The notes under the pieces: model-generated
The model's input: the letters and a program-made list of their open reading frames with translations, nothing else
What the model was told of the DNA's origin: nothing
Databases searched by the model: none
In this document: piece after piece, positions 33,829 to 42,823 of the stretch
Layout of the letters: each line of letters opens with the position of its first letter
How positions within the stretch are numbered: the first letter of the stretch is position 1
DNA from: Tateyamaria sp947503385
GTDB lineage: Bacteria; Pseudomonadota; Alphaproteobacteria; Rhodobacterales; Rhodobacteraceae
Direction of reading: 5' to 3'
Length of the DNA stretch: 64,000 bases
Assembly: GCF_051195235.1 (NCBI RefSeq)
Contig: NZ_JBNFZM010000001.1
Location: 434,001-498,000, forward strand
Position numbers and translations under genes: made by a program

Positions 33829-34685
33829 TGCGGATCGAGGTGAATGGCGTCCGACTATTTGTCGATGTCGAAGGCCCCAAGCTGGTGCCCGACGGGCCAT
33901 TCATGCGCCAGCGACACACGGTACTGGCGCTGCATGGTGGGCCGGGCGCGGACCATTCCATCCTGCGTCCCCTGATGACCCAGCTGAGCGATCTGGCGCA
34001 GATCATCTATGTGGACCACCGGGGCAATGGCCGTTCAGATGACGGCGATCCTGCCGATTGGACCCTTGCCCATTGGGGCGATGACGTGCGTGCGTTGTGC
34101 GACGTCCTCGGCGTGCAAAAGCCCATTGTTTACGGCGCGTCCTTTGGCGGCGTGGTGGCGCAGGCCTATGCCACGCAGCACCCGGACCACGCGGGCGCGC
34201 TGATCCTCGCCTGCACAACTGCACGCACTGATTTCGAAACAATCTACGCTGCCTTTGACCGTATCGGTGGAAAGGTCGCGGGCAATGTCGCGCGCGCCTA
34301 CTGGTCCAACCCGACACCTGAAGGACGGCAGAACTATTTTGACATCTGTCTGCCGCTCTATTCCCGCACGGTGCCTGATCCGCATATGATGCAGCGCATG
34401 ATCGTCAAAAACCCGGTGGCCATGCACTACAACGGACCGGACAACGAACAGGGGCGCTTTGACTTTCACGACGCACTTGCACAGGTGCCGTGCCCGGCAC
34501 TTGTGCTGTCCGGCGACAGCGATCCGATCATGCCGCACCCCTTTGGCGAACGGATTGCCGCCGCGTTGCCCAATGCAGAATTCCATTTGATCGACGGGGC
34601 TGCGCACCTGCTTGAGACGGACAAACCCGCGACGGTCCTGCACCTCATCCGCGAGTTCATCAAGGAGACGCCCTATGCAACTTGA
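33828..34685 (+). CDS. Alpha/beta hydrolase, proline-iminopeptidase-like
   Basis: A 285-residue alpha/beta-fold hydrolase. LALHGGPGADHS near residue 34 is the oxyanion region typical of the S33 peptidase subgroup, and the nucleophile elbow is GASFGG near residue 105. The acid Asp lies in GDSDPIMP near 228, and the His in DGAAHLLET near 258. Whether it acts on a proline peptide or a lactone/ester is not visible. It is tightly coupled to the SDR genes on both sides (one-base and 11-base overlaps). Confidence 0.83.
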   Translation: MRIEVNGVRLFVDVEGPKLVPDGPFMRQRHTVLALHGGPGADHSILRPLMTQLSDLAQIIYVDHRGNGRSDDGDPADWTLAHWGDDVRALCDVLGVQKPIVYGASFGGVVAQAYATQHPDHAGALILACTTARTDFETIYAAFDRIGGKVAGNVARAYWSNPTPEGRQNYFDICLPLYSRTVPDPHMMQRMIVKNPVAMHYNGPDNEQGRFDFHDALAQVPCPALVLSGDSDPIMPHPFGERIAAALPNAEFHLIDGAAHLLETDKPATVLHLIREFIKETPYAT

Positions 34686-35415
34686 CGGCAAGACCGCCAT
34701 CGTGACCGGTGCCGCCTCCGGCTTTGGCGCAGGCATTGCACGCGCCTTTGCTGCCCAAGGGGCGCGGGTGCTGGTGGCCGATTTGAACAGCGACGGCGCG
34801 GAAGAAGTTGCAGGCGATATCGGTGGCACACCCTGCACTGTTGATGTCGCAAATGGCGCATCCGTTCAGGCGATGGTGGATGCGGGACTGCAGGCCTTTG
34901 GCCATATCGACGTTCTGGTGAACAACGCAGGCATCACCCATCTGCCGCAAGCCATGGAATACGTGACCGAAGACGATTTCGACCGTGTGCTCGCGGTGAA
35001 TGCCAAATCTGTCTACCTTACCGCACGCAGTCTTGTGCCGCATTTCAAGGCGCGCAAGGCGGGCGCAATCCTCAACATCGCATCGACCGCGGGGGTGTCG
35101 CCGCGCCCCAATCTGAACTGGTACAACGCCTCCAAAGGCTGGATGATCACCGCGACCAAGGCCATGGCGGTTGAACTGGCACCACATGGCATCCGGGTAA
35201 ACGCTCTGAACCCGGTGGCAGGCGAAACGCCCCTGCTCAAAAGTTTTATGGGGGAAGACACGCCCGAAATGCGGGCCAAGTTCCTCGCCACGATCCCGCT
35301 GGGCCGGTTTTCGACACCGCAGGACATGGGGGCCGCCGCCACATTCCTGTGTTCGGATGCGGCATCCATGATCACCGGCGTGGCGCTCGAAATCGACGGA
35401 GGACGCTGCATATGA
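34675..35415 (+). CDS. SDR-family oxidoreductase (cassette gene 3)
   Basis: A 246-residue classical SDR. TGAASGFGAGIARAF near residue 12, NNAGITHLP near 83, the Ser of IASTAGVSP near 138 and YNASK near 151 are intact. VADLNS at strand 2 indicates NAD preference. It resembles 3-oxoacyl-ACP-reductase-like and glucose-dehydrogenase-like SDRs found in catabolic cassettes. It begins inside the hydrolase 3' end and overlaps the cupin gene by ATGA. The specific substrate is unknown. Confidence 0.86.
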   Translation: MQLDGKTAIVTGAASGFGAGIARAFAAQGARVLVADLNSDGAEEVAGDIGGTPCTVDVANGASVQAMVDAGLQAFGHIDVLVNNAGITHLPQAMEYVTEDDFDRVLAVNAKSVYLTARSLVPHFKARKAGAILNIASTAGVSPRPNLNWYNASKGWMITATKAMAVELAPHGIRVNALNPVAGETPLLKSFMGEDTPEMRAKFLATIPLGRFSTPQDMGAAATFLCSDAASMITGVALEIDGGRCI

Positions 35416-35762
35416 CACCCATCAACCTCGCCCAGAAACTCAGCCAGTTCAGCACGCACTGGGACCCACATGTGGTCGCAGACTACAACGGCAACGACGT
35501 GATGGTCGTCAAGTTTCAGGGCGAATTTCCGTTCCACCTGCACGAAGACACGGATGACTTCTTTCTTGTGCTTGAGGGCGAGATGGTGATGGACCTCGAA
35601 GGGCAAAGCCACCCGGTCAAAGCTGGCGAGTTGTTCATCGTGCCCAAAGGTGTCACCCACCGACCCCGCGCCGAGGAAGAATGCAAGGTGCTGCTGATCG
35701 AACCCAAGGGCGTGCCCAACACCGGCGATCCAGCCACGGCCGCACCCAAGCCGCGCATCTGA
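35412..35762 (+). CDS. Single-domain cupin protein
   Basis: A 116-residue protein with one conserved beta-barrel. The metal-binding set is visible as FPFHLHEDTDDFFLVLEGE near residues 37-55 (His-x-His and a later Glu/Asp) with a second His in GVTHRPRAEEE near residue 83. Small cupins often bind a metal and act on sugars or acids, or serve as sensors. It overlaps the SDR stop by four bases and is 44 bases before the P1 peptidase. It may be an isomerase or dioxygenase-like partner in the cassette. Confidence 0.82.
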   Translation: MTPINLAQKLSQFSTHWDPHVVADYNGNDVMVVKFQGEFPFHLHEDTDDFFLVLEGEMVMDLEGQSHPVKAGELFIVPKGVTHRPRAEEECKVLLIEPKGVPNTGDPATAAPKPRI

Positions 35763-35806
35763 CCCGTCTCTGTCCCAAAAAATCCCCGCCGGAGGCACAA
35801 ATTCTC

Positions 35807-36811
35807 ATGATCCCAGGTCCACAAAACGCCATCACGGACGTCGCAGGGCTCAAGGTCGGCCACGCGCAGGACGAGGCGCTGAAATCCGGGGTCACGGTCA
35901 TGACGGCAGACGTGCCATTTACGGCCTCGGTCGCGGTGCTTGGGGGCGCGCCGGGCACGCGGGAAACAGACCTTTTGGCCCCGGACAAATCGGTGGCGCA
36001 GGTGGATGCGCTGGTGCTGTCCGGTGGCTCTGCCTTTGGGCTTGAGGCCTGCGCGGGGGTCGTGGCGGGCCTGCGCACGGTCGGGCGCGGGTATCCGGTG
36101 GGTCCGGCGCGCGTTCCCATTGTGCCGGGTGCCATCCTCTTCGATCTGTTGGCGGGTGGCGATCACGGCTGGACCGGCAATCCCTATCCCGCACTTGGTC
36201 GCCGCGCGCTGGAGGCCGCCGAGCCCCGCACCGGGATCGGCAGCATCGGGGCAGGCACCGGGGCCACGACGGCTGCCATGAAGGGTGGTTTGGGCACGGC
36301 ATCCCTGACCCTCGACAGCGGGATCAGCGTGGGCGCCTTGGTCGCCGCCAACCCGATGGGAAGCGTCACCACGCATGGTGACCGGCATTTCTGGGCCGCT
36401 CCGTTCGAAATCGACAGCGAATTCGGCGGTCTGGGCCCGGACCCTGCCAGCGGGCTGGGGCGCACGATCGACCGGCGCAAGGTCACGGCCATGATGGAGC
36501 ACGCAAATACCACCATTGCAATCATCGCCACGGATGCCTCTCTGGACAAAGCGCAGTGCCAGCGTGTCGCCATCGCAGCCCATGACGGCATCGCCCGGGC
36601 CTGTGTGCCCGCACACAGCCCCAGCGACGGCGACCTTGTCTTTGCCGCTGCAATGGGTGCGAAGGTCCTGCCCGATCCGTCCGAGCTGGGCCTGATCGGC
36701 CATGCGGCGTCTTTGTGCCTTGCCCGGGCCATCGCGCGGGGAGTTCATGCCGCAACACCTGCGCCGGGCGACATCCTGCCCACGTGGAGCGAGCTTAATG
36801 CCGACGCTTGA
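35807..36811 (+). CDS. P1-family (DmpA/BapA) aminopeptidase-like autoprocessing hydrolase
   Basis: A 334-residue Ntn-like hydrolase of the DmpA fold. DVAGLKVGHAQDE near residue 9 and LSGGSAFGLEACAGVV near residue 70 are typical. The expected self-cleavage site, Gly-Ser in AANPMGSVTTHG near residue 183, would expose the catalytic Ser. Such enzymes remove D-Ala or beta-alanyl residues from small peptides or amides. The ATG at 35807 follows CCGGAGG. Its end overlaps the next hydrolase by 14 bases, suggesting a joint role. Confidence 0.85.
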   Translation: MIPGPQNAITDVAGLKVGHAQDEALKSGVTVMTADVPFTASVAVLGGAPGTRETDLLAPDKSVAQVDALVLSGGSAFGLEACAGVVAGLRTVGRGYPVGPARVPIVPGAILFDLLAGGDHGWTGNPYPALGRRALEAAEPRTGIGSIGAGTGATTAAMKGGLGTASLTLDSGISVGALVAANPMGSVTTHGDRHFWAAPFEIDSEFGGLGPDPASGLGRTIDRRKVTAMMEHANTTIAIIATDASLDKAQCQRVAIAAHDGIARACVPAHSPSDGDLVFAAAMGAKVLPDPSELGLIGHAASLCLARAIARGVHAATPAPGDILPTWSELNADA

Positions 36812-37607
36812 TCGCCCGGACGTGACCCTGCACTACGCGGTCGAAGGCGACGGCCCGCCATTGCTGATGTTGGCCGGGTTCATGTCGGACCACAGCACAT
36901 GGGACCCGCTGGTTGCCCGACTGCGACACCGGTTCACGTGCATCCGTCCCGACAACCGCACCACCGGGCGGACAACCCCGTGGGATGCGCCGGTCTCCAT
37001 TGACCTTATGTGCAAGGATGCGCTGGCGGTTATGGATCACCTCGGCCTCGAACGATACCACGTGATCGGCCATTCCATGGGCGGCATCATCGCGCTGCAC
37101 ATGGCTCAACAGGTGCCGCTGCGCATGGCCTCGACGCATATTGCGGCATCCGCACCCGTACGGCTTGCGCGGAACACGGCGCTCTTTGCCAACATGATCG
37201 CGATACGGCGCAGCGATGCGCCGCCCGACACGTGGCTGCGTGCGCTTTACCCGTGGCTTTACAACCCACGTGTCTACGATGACCCCAAAGTTGTTGATCA
37301 GGCAATTGCTGACGGGCTTGCCTATCCCCATGAGCAAAGCGCCGATGCGATGGAACATCAGTTGACGGCCCTGCGCGGGTTTGACGGGGCCGCGCTGTCG
37401 CGGCCCACCTGTCCGACACAGGTGCTGATCGGCGCGCTGGACTTGATCGTGCCGCCGGATCACATTCTGGCGGTGTTGAACCACCTGCCCCACCACATTG
37501 TGGAGGGCGCAGGGCACTCGATCCATTGGGATGCGCCGGATGTTGTTGCCGACCTGACCACCACCTTTGCCGACAAGAACCCGATCCGCGGATCGCTCAG
37601 CAGCTAG
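36798..37607 (+). CDS. Alpha/beta hydrolase (3-oxoadipate enol-lactonase-like)
   Basis: A 269-residue alpha/beta hydrolase. LMLAGFMSDHSTW near residue 19 is the oxyanion region, RPDNRTTGRT near 47, the nucleophile elbow GHSMGG near 87, Asp in GALDLIVPPDH near 213 and His in GAGHSIHWD near 237. The pattern resembles enol-lactonases and esterases. It is the last gene of the rightward cassette and is convergent with dxs (three bases apart). Substrate unknown. Confidence 0.85.
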   Translation: MPTLDRPDVTLHYAVEGDGPPLLMLAGFMSDHSTWDPLVARLRHRFTCIRPDNRTTGRTTPWDAPVSIDLMCKDALAVMDHLGLERYHVIGHSMGGIIALHMAQQVPLRMASTHIAASAPVRLARNTALFANMIAIRRSDAPPDTWLRALYPWLYNPRVYDDPKVVDQAIADGLAYPHEQSADAMEHQLTALRGFDGAALSRPTCPTQVLIGALDLIVPPDHILAVLNHLPHHIVEGAGHSIHWDAPDVVADLTTTFADKNPIRGSLSS

Positions 37608-37610
37608 GCG

Positions 37611-39545
37611 TTATTCTCCGGCAGTGGCCAGATCGACGACGTTCGTTTCGTCGCGGCCCATTGCGTCGCGCACGGCGGCGATGATCCCATCGGCGTCTAT
37701 GCCAGCAGCGGCATACATCTCGTCCGGGCTTGCCTGATCGATAAAGCGGTCCGGCAAGCACAACGTGCGGACCTTGAGGCCTTTGTCCAGCAAGCCTTCG
37801 CGCGCCATGGCTTGCAGCACCATCGCCCCAAAGCCACCCATGGCACCCTGTTCAACTGTCAGCAACAGCGCGTGACGCGATGCCAGATCGCGGATCATCT
37901 CCATATCCAGCGGTTTGGCAAAGCGGGCGTCCGCGATGGATACCGACAATCCTTCGGCCTCAAGCTGCGCGGCGGCACGCTCGCAATCGTCAAGCATCGC
38001 GCCCAACGACAGCAGCGCCACGTCGCGCCCCTCTTGGATCATGCGGCCCTTGCCGATCTCAAGCACGGTGCCCTGTTCAGGGATCTCAACACCGCGCCCG
38101 TTGCCGCGTGGATAGCGGAATGCAATGGGTCCGCTGTCATGGGCCGCAGCTGTGGTGACCATATGCACCAGTTCGGCCTCGTCCGCAGCGGCCATAACAA
38201 CCATGCCCGGCAGTGCGGTGAGATAGCCGATGTCAAACGCCCCTGCATGTGTCGCGCCATCCGCCCCGACCAGCCCCGCCCGATCCAGCGCAAAGCGGAC
38301 CGGCAACCCTTGCAGCGCCACATCATGCACCACCTGATCATACCCGCGTTGCAGGAAGGTCGAATAGATTGCGCAGAACGGCTTGAGCCCGCTGGCCGCC
38401 ATCCCGGCGGCAAAGGTCACGGCGTGCTGTTCCGCGATGCCAACGTCAAAGACGCGCGCCGGAAACCGGTCCTGCATCTTGTTCACGCCAGTGCCCGAAG
38501 GCATCGCGGCGGTGACGGCGACAATGCTGGGGTCCTGCGCCGCAAGGTCCGTGAGGGTCGCGCCAAAGACCGAAGTATAGGACGGTGCGTTGCTTTTGCT
38601 CTTGGACTGCTCGCCTGTTTCCACGTCGAATTTGGACACGCCGTGATACTTGTCGGCGGACCCTTCGGCGGGGGCGTAGCCCTTGCCCTTGACCGTGCAG
38701 GCGTGGATCAGAACCGGCCCATCCGCACGCGTGCGGGCGGCTCGCAGGACGTTCAGCACCTCTGCCATGTCATGGCCATCAATCGGGCCGATATAGTCAA
38801 AGCCCAGCTCTTCGAAGAATGTGCCCTTGCTACCAACCCCTGTCACCATCTCGCGCGCACGGCGCGCACCGTCGCGCATGGGTTTGGGCAGCGCCTGTTC
38901 CATGCCTTCGGCAATGGCGTGCAGCGGAGCGAGGGGAGAATTCCGGCTGAGGTTCGACAGATACGTGCTCATGGCCCCTGTGGGGGGCGCAATGCTCATC
39001 TCGTTGTCGTTCAGGATTACGAACAGACGGCGCCCCTCGTGACCTGCGTTGTTCAGCGCCTCATAGGCCATGCCGGCGCTGATGGAACCGTCACCGATCA
39101 CGGCGACCGCGTCGCCCGTCGGCATTCCCATGTCGCGCCCCACGGTGAAGCCGAGCGCGGCAGAGATCGACGTTGACGAATGCGCGGCACCAAACGGATC
39201 ATATTCGCTTTCCGATCGTTTGGTGAATCCGCTCAGCCCGTCCTTCTGCCGCAAGGTCCCCATACGATGGCGCCGCCCTGTCAGGATCTTGTGCGGGTAG
39301 CACTGGTGGCCCACGTCCCAGATCACCTTATCACGTGGCGTGTCAAAGACGGCATGAATGCCCACGGTCAGTTCGACCACACCGAGCGACGACCCCAGAT
39401 GCCCGCCGGTTCGGGACACGGCGTCGATCACGTCGGTGCGCAACTCGCTTGCCAAAGCGGTCAGTTCCGCATCGCTCAGCCGTTTCAGGTCCTGCGGCCC
39501 GGCCACACGGTCCAGCGTCGGTGTCTTGGAGGGTGAAACGGTCAT
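37611..39545 (-). CDS. dxs: 1-deoxy-D-xylulose-5-phosphate synthase
   Basis: A 644-residue thiamin-diphosphate enzyme that condenses pyruvate with glyceraldehyde-3-phosphate, the first step of the non-mevalonate isoprenoid pathway. TPP/metal motif GDGSISAGMAYEALNNAG starts at residue 151 and ends with NDNEMSIAP at 179; the DRAGLVGADGATHAGAFD segment near residue 410 is the transketolase-like middle domain. The ATG at 39545 follows GAAAGGA. It abuts the photosynthesis cluster, where it would supply precursor for carotenoids and the phytyl tail of bacteriochlorophyll. It is transcribed leftward after the puf terminator. Confidence 0.95.
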   Translation of the reverse strand: MTVSPSKTPTLDRVAGPQDLKRLSDAELTALASELRTDVIDAVSRTGGHLGSSLGVVELTVGIHAVFDTPRDKVIWDVGHQCYPHKILTGRRHRMGTLRQKDGLSGFTKRSESEYDPFGAAHSSTSISAALGFTVGRDMGMPTGDAVAVIGDGSISAGMAYEALNNAGHEGRRLFVILNDNEMSIAPPTGAMSTYLSNLSRNSPLAPLHAIAEGMEQALPKPMRDGARRAREMVTGVGSKGTFFEELGFDYIGPIDGHDMAEVLNVLRAARTRADGPVLIHACTVKGKGYAPAEGSADKYHGVSKFDVETGEQSKSKSNAPSYTSVFGATLTDLAAQDPSIVAVTAAMPSGTGVNKMQDRFPARVFDVGIAEQHAVTFAAGMAASGLKPFCAIYSTFLQRGYDQVVHDVALQGLPVRFALDRAGLVGADGATHAGAFDIGYLTALPGMVVMAAADEAELVHMVTTAAAHDSGPIAFRYPRGNGRGVEIPEQGTVLEIGKGRMIQEGRDVALLSLGAMLDDCERAAAQLEAEGLSVSIADARFAKPLDMEMIRDLASRHALLLTVEQGAMGGFGAMVLQAMAREGLLDKGLKVRTLCLPDRFIDQASPDEMYAAAGIDADGIIAAVRDAMGRDETNVVDLATAGE

Positions 39546-39602
39546 TGGCGCACGTCCTTTCTTGTCACCGCCCTGCCGCCTTGCCCGCGACATCGTTGGG
39601 CG

Positions 39603-39639
39603 AAAAAGGCGTCGTGCCTGAGGGATCAAGCACGACGCC
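39603..39639 (-). terminator. Intrinsic terminator of the puf operon
   Basis: Read leftward, GGCGTCGTGC (39639-39630) pairs with GCACGACGCC (39617-39608) through a perfect ten-base stem with a 12-base loop, followed at once by five T (39607-39603). It lies 130 bases after the pufC stop and 58 bases before the dxs start, so it ends the crtEF-bch-puf transcript. Confidence 0.9.
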
Positions 39640-39642
39640 AGG

Positions 39643-39765
39643 TTCCTGTAGCCAACAGGAAGGGAACCGGGATCTCAGGATCCCGTGCCCGGACCAAGGA
39701 AGCCAGTGGTCCGCGCCTGGCGTCACATGGCGTTGCCGCCATGTGTCATGGTGTTGGGCGCGGAC
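39643..39765 (-). other. Nested stem-loops in the pufC 3' untranslated region
   Basis: Between the pufC stop and the terminator, three further structures occur. A nine-base stem (39757-39765 with 39709-39717) encloses an eight-base hairpin (39725-39744, ACATGGCG arms). A seven-base hairpin lies at 39668-39685 (CGGGATC arms), and another at 39643-39661 (TTCCTGT arms). Almost the whole 120 bases can fold. They may protect the puf mRNA 3' end from nucleases or be a processing site; no small-RNA family was recognised. Confidence 0.6.
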
Positions 39766-39768
39766 GCC

Positions 39769-40890
39769 CTATTCGTAAACCGGTGCCTCGGTCGTGACCA
39801 ATTCCGGCCAGTCATCCGTGACGTTCATGCCCTGAAGCGGACGTTGATACCCCTTGTGGCAGGTCCGGCAGGCGGCCTTGGGCGCGTCCGCATAGATCGG
39901 GCCAAGCCGTTCAGCGGGATAGGTATCCTTGAGCGGGATCAGGAATTCCTGGTTCAGCTCGATCACCATCTGGCGGCCCAGCTGTGCCGTGCTCCATTGC
40001 GGCGTCACTTGGGCCGTGTCGTAGAAGGCCCGGCTGTTGTGACAGAACACACAATTCACACCCAGCGAGTTCGAGAAGTAATTCATCAGCGAATAGGTCA
40101 TCTCGGTCTTCTGGATGGTGTGCACGTCCTCCGTCAGGCCCGGTACACCGGCGACGCGGCTTTCCAGATCGTGAACGTTCACGAGGCTGTCGTAATCGGT
40201 CAGGTAGACCTCCAGCGCGGATGACGGCAAAGACGTGGACTGGCTCATCGACGTGGCACGGTTTTGCACCGCAGCCCAGCCTTCGACCGACTGGTTCACC
40301 GGTGTGACGTTGAACCAGATGTCGCTGGGCACGTTCTGACCCCGGTGGCAGGTATAGCAATTGACCCCCACCTCGGCGACCGCGTTCACGTGGCTGTCCC
40401 ACTCTTCGTTGATGTGCTGCGTCATCTGGATCATGCGGCGGCTGACGACCTTGGTGTACAGGTTGTCCGCGCCATACTCTTCCAGATCGACATCGCCGTG
40501 ACAGTAGGCACAGCCCTGTTCCGGGCTCACCCACTGGGTCATGGCCAGCATCACGCGATTGAAGTTGTCCTCGGTCAGATCACCCAGCACCTGCACATTT
40601 TCGTAGATGTCGCGTGCCAGCGGTTCGCCGCCTTCGGGCACATACGGCGCTTCGGTGTAATAGTCCTCGATCGACGGATCGGGGGCGAGGCGGGCGATGT
40701 TGTATTCCGGCACAGACATGCCCGTGCCCGCCGGGCCGGTCTGCATACTGGCCGTTTGCGCCGGGTTGCCCCATGTGATCAGCAGGATCGCCACGAACAG
40801 GGCCCCACCGACGGCCCCCACGAGGATCGCGGGGCCGAAGATGTTCGTCGGGTTGGATTTATTCCATTGGTCAAACCACTTGGGTAGCAT
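39769..40890 (-). CDS. pufC: Reaction-centre tetraheme cytochrome c subunit
   Basis: A 373-residue periplasmic cytochrome that re-reduces the photo-oxidised special pair. Four CxxCH heme sites lie at residues 127, 178, 280 and 341. An uncleaved N-terminal membrane helix spans about residues 19-39; there is no lipobox Cys, so it is anchored by this helix rather than by lipid. The ATG follows AAGGAGA and lies two bases after the pufM stop. It is the last gene of the puf operon. Presence of pufC rather than pufX is typical of Roseobacter-group phototrophs. Confidence 0.95.
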   Translation of the reverse strand: MLPKWFDQWNKSNPTNIFGPAILVGAVGGALFVAILLITWGNPAQTASMQTGPAGTGMSVPEYNIARLAPDPSIEDYYTEAPYVPEGGEPLARDIYENVQVLGDLTEDNFNRVMLAMTQWVSPEQGCAYCHGDVDLEEYGADNLYTKVVSRRMIQMTQHINEEWDSHVNAVAEVGVNCYTCHRGQNVPSDIWFNVTPVNQSVEGWAAVQNRATSMSQSTSLPSSALEVYLTDYDSLVNVHDLESRVAGVPGLTEDVHTIQKTEMTYSLMNYFSNSLGVNCVFCHNSRAFYDTAQVTPQWSTAQLGRQMVIELNQEFLIPLKDTYPAERLGPIYADAPKAACRTCHKGYQRPLQGMNVTDDWPELVTTEAPVYE

Positions 40891-40892
40891 GA

Positions 40893-41888
40893 TCAGTTCT
40901 CCTTCCCGATGAAGGCTTCGTAAGAGCCGTAATCTTCGTAGCCGTAGGCGCCGTCATACATCGGGGCAAAGTTGTGCTCTTGCGCCCAGATGAACCAGTT
41001 GTCGACGACAGTCCCGGTGAGCAGGATGCCGATGCCGCCTGTGATCGGGGTCAGCACCGCAAACCACCACGCCCAGCGGTGGATGCCCTCCATCGTGGCG
41101 TTGAACCCCATGGTCCAGCGCCAGAACAGGGCCGCGCGTTCCGTGGCCGTGCCGCGGTCATAAATCTGCTCCAACTCGCGGTCGCCGCCATAGCGGGTGA
41201 CCGCCAGAATGGTGGCACCGTGCATACAGAACAGCAGGACTGAACCATAAAGGAACACAATGCTCAGGCAGTGGAACGGGTTGTAGTAGAGGTTGCCGTA
41301 GCGGATCGAAAACGCCGTGGTCCAGTCAAGGTGCGGGAAGATACCGTAAGGCACCGCCTCGCTCCACGATCCCATGAGGATCGGACGGAACAGGCCCAGC
41401 ACCAGAAACAGCCACACGGCAGACGCAAAAGCCCAGAACACGTGCTTGCCCATCCGGTGCTGTTGCGCCAGCAGGTAGCTGCGCAAAAGCCACGTCATCA
41501 CCGACACCAGCAAAAAGAACGATGCGATGATGTACCAGCCGCCCTCGTTCAGTGGCGGAATGCTCAGCCCATATTCCGGCGACGGCGGCTCCAGCGCCAG
41601 CCAGAACAGTTGCCTCAGCAATTCGGGAAAGCTGTAGCCGACCTGCGCCAGCATACTCAGCCCCACCATGACGAACCAGATCAGGCCCGTGGCCAGCGAC
41701 ACCATCCCGGTCCAACCCAGATAGATCGGCCCAATTTGTGCGTTGCCAAAAAGGCCCGCCAGCTTGGAAAACCATGGGTTGCCCACGCGCTCTTCGAGCA
41801 TTGTGCCGTTGTCGTCCATGCCCCATTCGGGCGTGCCTTGGACCTGCACTTGGGTAAAGATGTTCTGATATTCAGCTTTGATACCCAT
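40893..41888 (-). CDS. pufM: Photosynthetic reaction centre M subunit
   Basis: A 331-residue integral membrane protein with five transmembrane helices. It pairs with PufL to bind the special-pair bacteriochlorophylls, quinone and iron. Helices and ligand His are seen in SIRYGNLYYNPFHCLSIVF near residue 200 and GFNATMEGIHRWAWWFAV near residue 260. The C-terminal tail after WFIWAQEHNF extends as in species whose reaction centre carries a cytochrome subunit. It begins four bases after pufL, and the GGAGGG ribosome site contains part of the pufL stop region. Confidence 0.96.
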   Translation of the reverse strand: MGIKAEYQNIFTQVQVQGTPEWGMDDNGTMLEERVGNPWFSKLAGLFGNAQIGPIYLGWTGMVSLATGLIWFVMVGLSMLAQVGYSFPELLRQLFWLALEPPSPEYGLSIPPLNEGGWYIIASFFLLVSVMTWLLRSYLLAQQHRMGKHVFWAFASAVWLFLVLGLFRPILMGSWSEAVPYGIFPHLDWTTAFSIRYGNLYYNPFHCLSIVFLYGSVLLFCMHGATILAVTRYGGDRELEQIYDRGTATERAALFWRWTMGFNATMEGIHRWAWWFAVLTPITGGIGILLTGTVVDNWFIWAQEHNFAPMYDGAYGYEDYGSYEAFIGKEN

Positions 41889-41892
41889 GACC

Positions 41893-42756
41893 TTACCCTC
41901 CGAACGCGGATTGATAGACAGGCAGCGGGTCCGCGCCCCAGATTGGCAGGTTCAGCCACCAGTTCCACCATTCGGGCCAGCCGGACGTCCAGACCGGGCC
42001 GGAAATGATGATGCACACCGCGCTCCAGAACCCGGCATTGATCGCCAGCAGGAACCCAAGACGGTGAATGCCCAGCGTACCGATCGAGTAGCCGATAAAG
42101 TCGCGAAAGAACGTGTCTTCGTGATCCGGCGTCAGCGCCTCGGACCCTTTTTCGGGGTTGGCCGCCGACAGGATCAGCGCGCCGTGCAGCGCCAGCGCCA
42201 GCGTGGTCGTAAAGAACAGCGTAACCGCCAGCATATGCGCCGGGTTGTAGTGGAAGTGCAGGTAGGCGTAGCCGGTGTTGCTGACCCAGTCGAGGTGGCT
42301 GAAAATCCCGTATGGGAAACCATGCCCCCACGCGCCCATCAGAAGCGGGCGGAAAATGACCAGCGTCACATAGGCGAAAATGGCAAAGCTGAAGCCAATG
42401 GGGACGTGATATCCCATGCCCAGCTTGCGACAGATTTCCACCTCGCGCAGCGCCCAACTGATGAAGGCACCGGTCGCACAGATCGTGATGATCTGCCACA
42501 AGCCGCCTTCCAGCAGTGGCGCAAGGCCCAGACCATAGCTCAGGTCAGGTGGCGCGATGTTGATCAGCCACGGGTTGAATGTGCCTTGCTGAGACGCGCC
42601 CCAGAAGATCAGCACAGTGCCCAACAGGGCGAAAAAGGCGGTCGTGACCCCGAAAAAGCCCACATAGAAGGGGCCCACCCAAAAGTCGAACAGATCGCCG
42701 CCGATCAGCGTCCCTCCGCGGACGCGATACTTACGTTCGAAGGATAGCAAAGCCAT
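41893..42756 (-). CDS. pufL: Photosynthetic reaction centre L subunit
   Basis: A 287-residue, five-helix membrane protein. MALLSFERKYRVRGGTLIG is the conserved N-terminus; helix and ligand regions include YLHFHYNPAHMLAVTLFF near residue 165 (His ligands) and GTLGIHRLGFLLAINAG near residue 230 (iron/quinone His). Length is near the usual 275-285. It starts after GGAGAACTGAG. A stable hairpin lies between it and pufA, so pufBA and pufLM mRNA can decay at different rates. Confidence 0.96.
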   Translation of the reverse strand: MALLSFERKYRVRGGTLIGGDLFDFWVGPFYVGFFGVTTAFFALLGTVLIFWGASQQGTFNPWLINIAPPDLSYGLGLAPLLEGGLWQIITICATGAFISWALREVEICRKLGMGYHVPIGFSFAIFAYVTLVIFRPLLMGAWGHGFPYGIFSHLDWVSNTGYAYLHFHYNPAHMLAVTLFFTTTLALALHGALILSAANPEKGSEALTPDHEDTFFRDFIGYSIGTLGIHRLGFLLAINAGFWSAVCIIISGPVWTSGWPEWWNWWLNLPIWGADPLPVYQSAFGG

Positions 42757-42823
42757 CTCTCAGTTCTCCGCATTTGGCGGCGCGCCCGTTGGGGTCGTCA
42801 GCCGTCTTGAAATAGAAAGGTTT

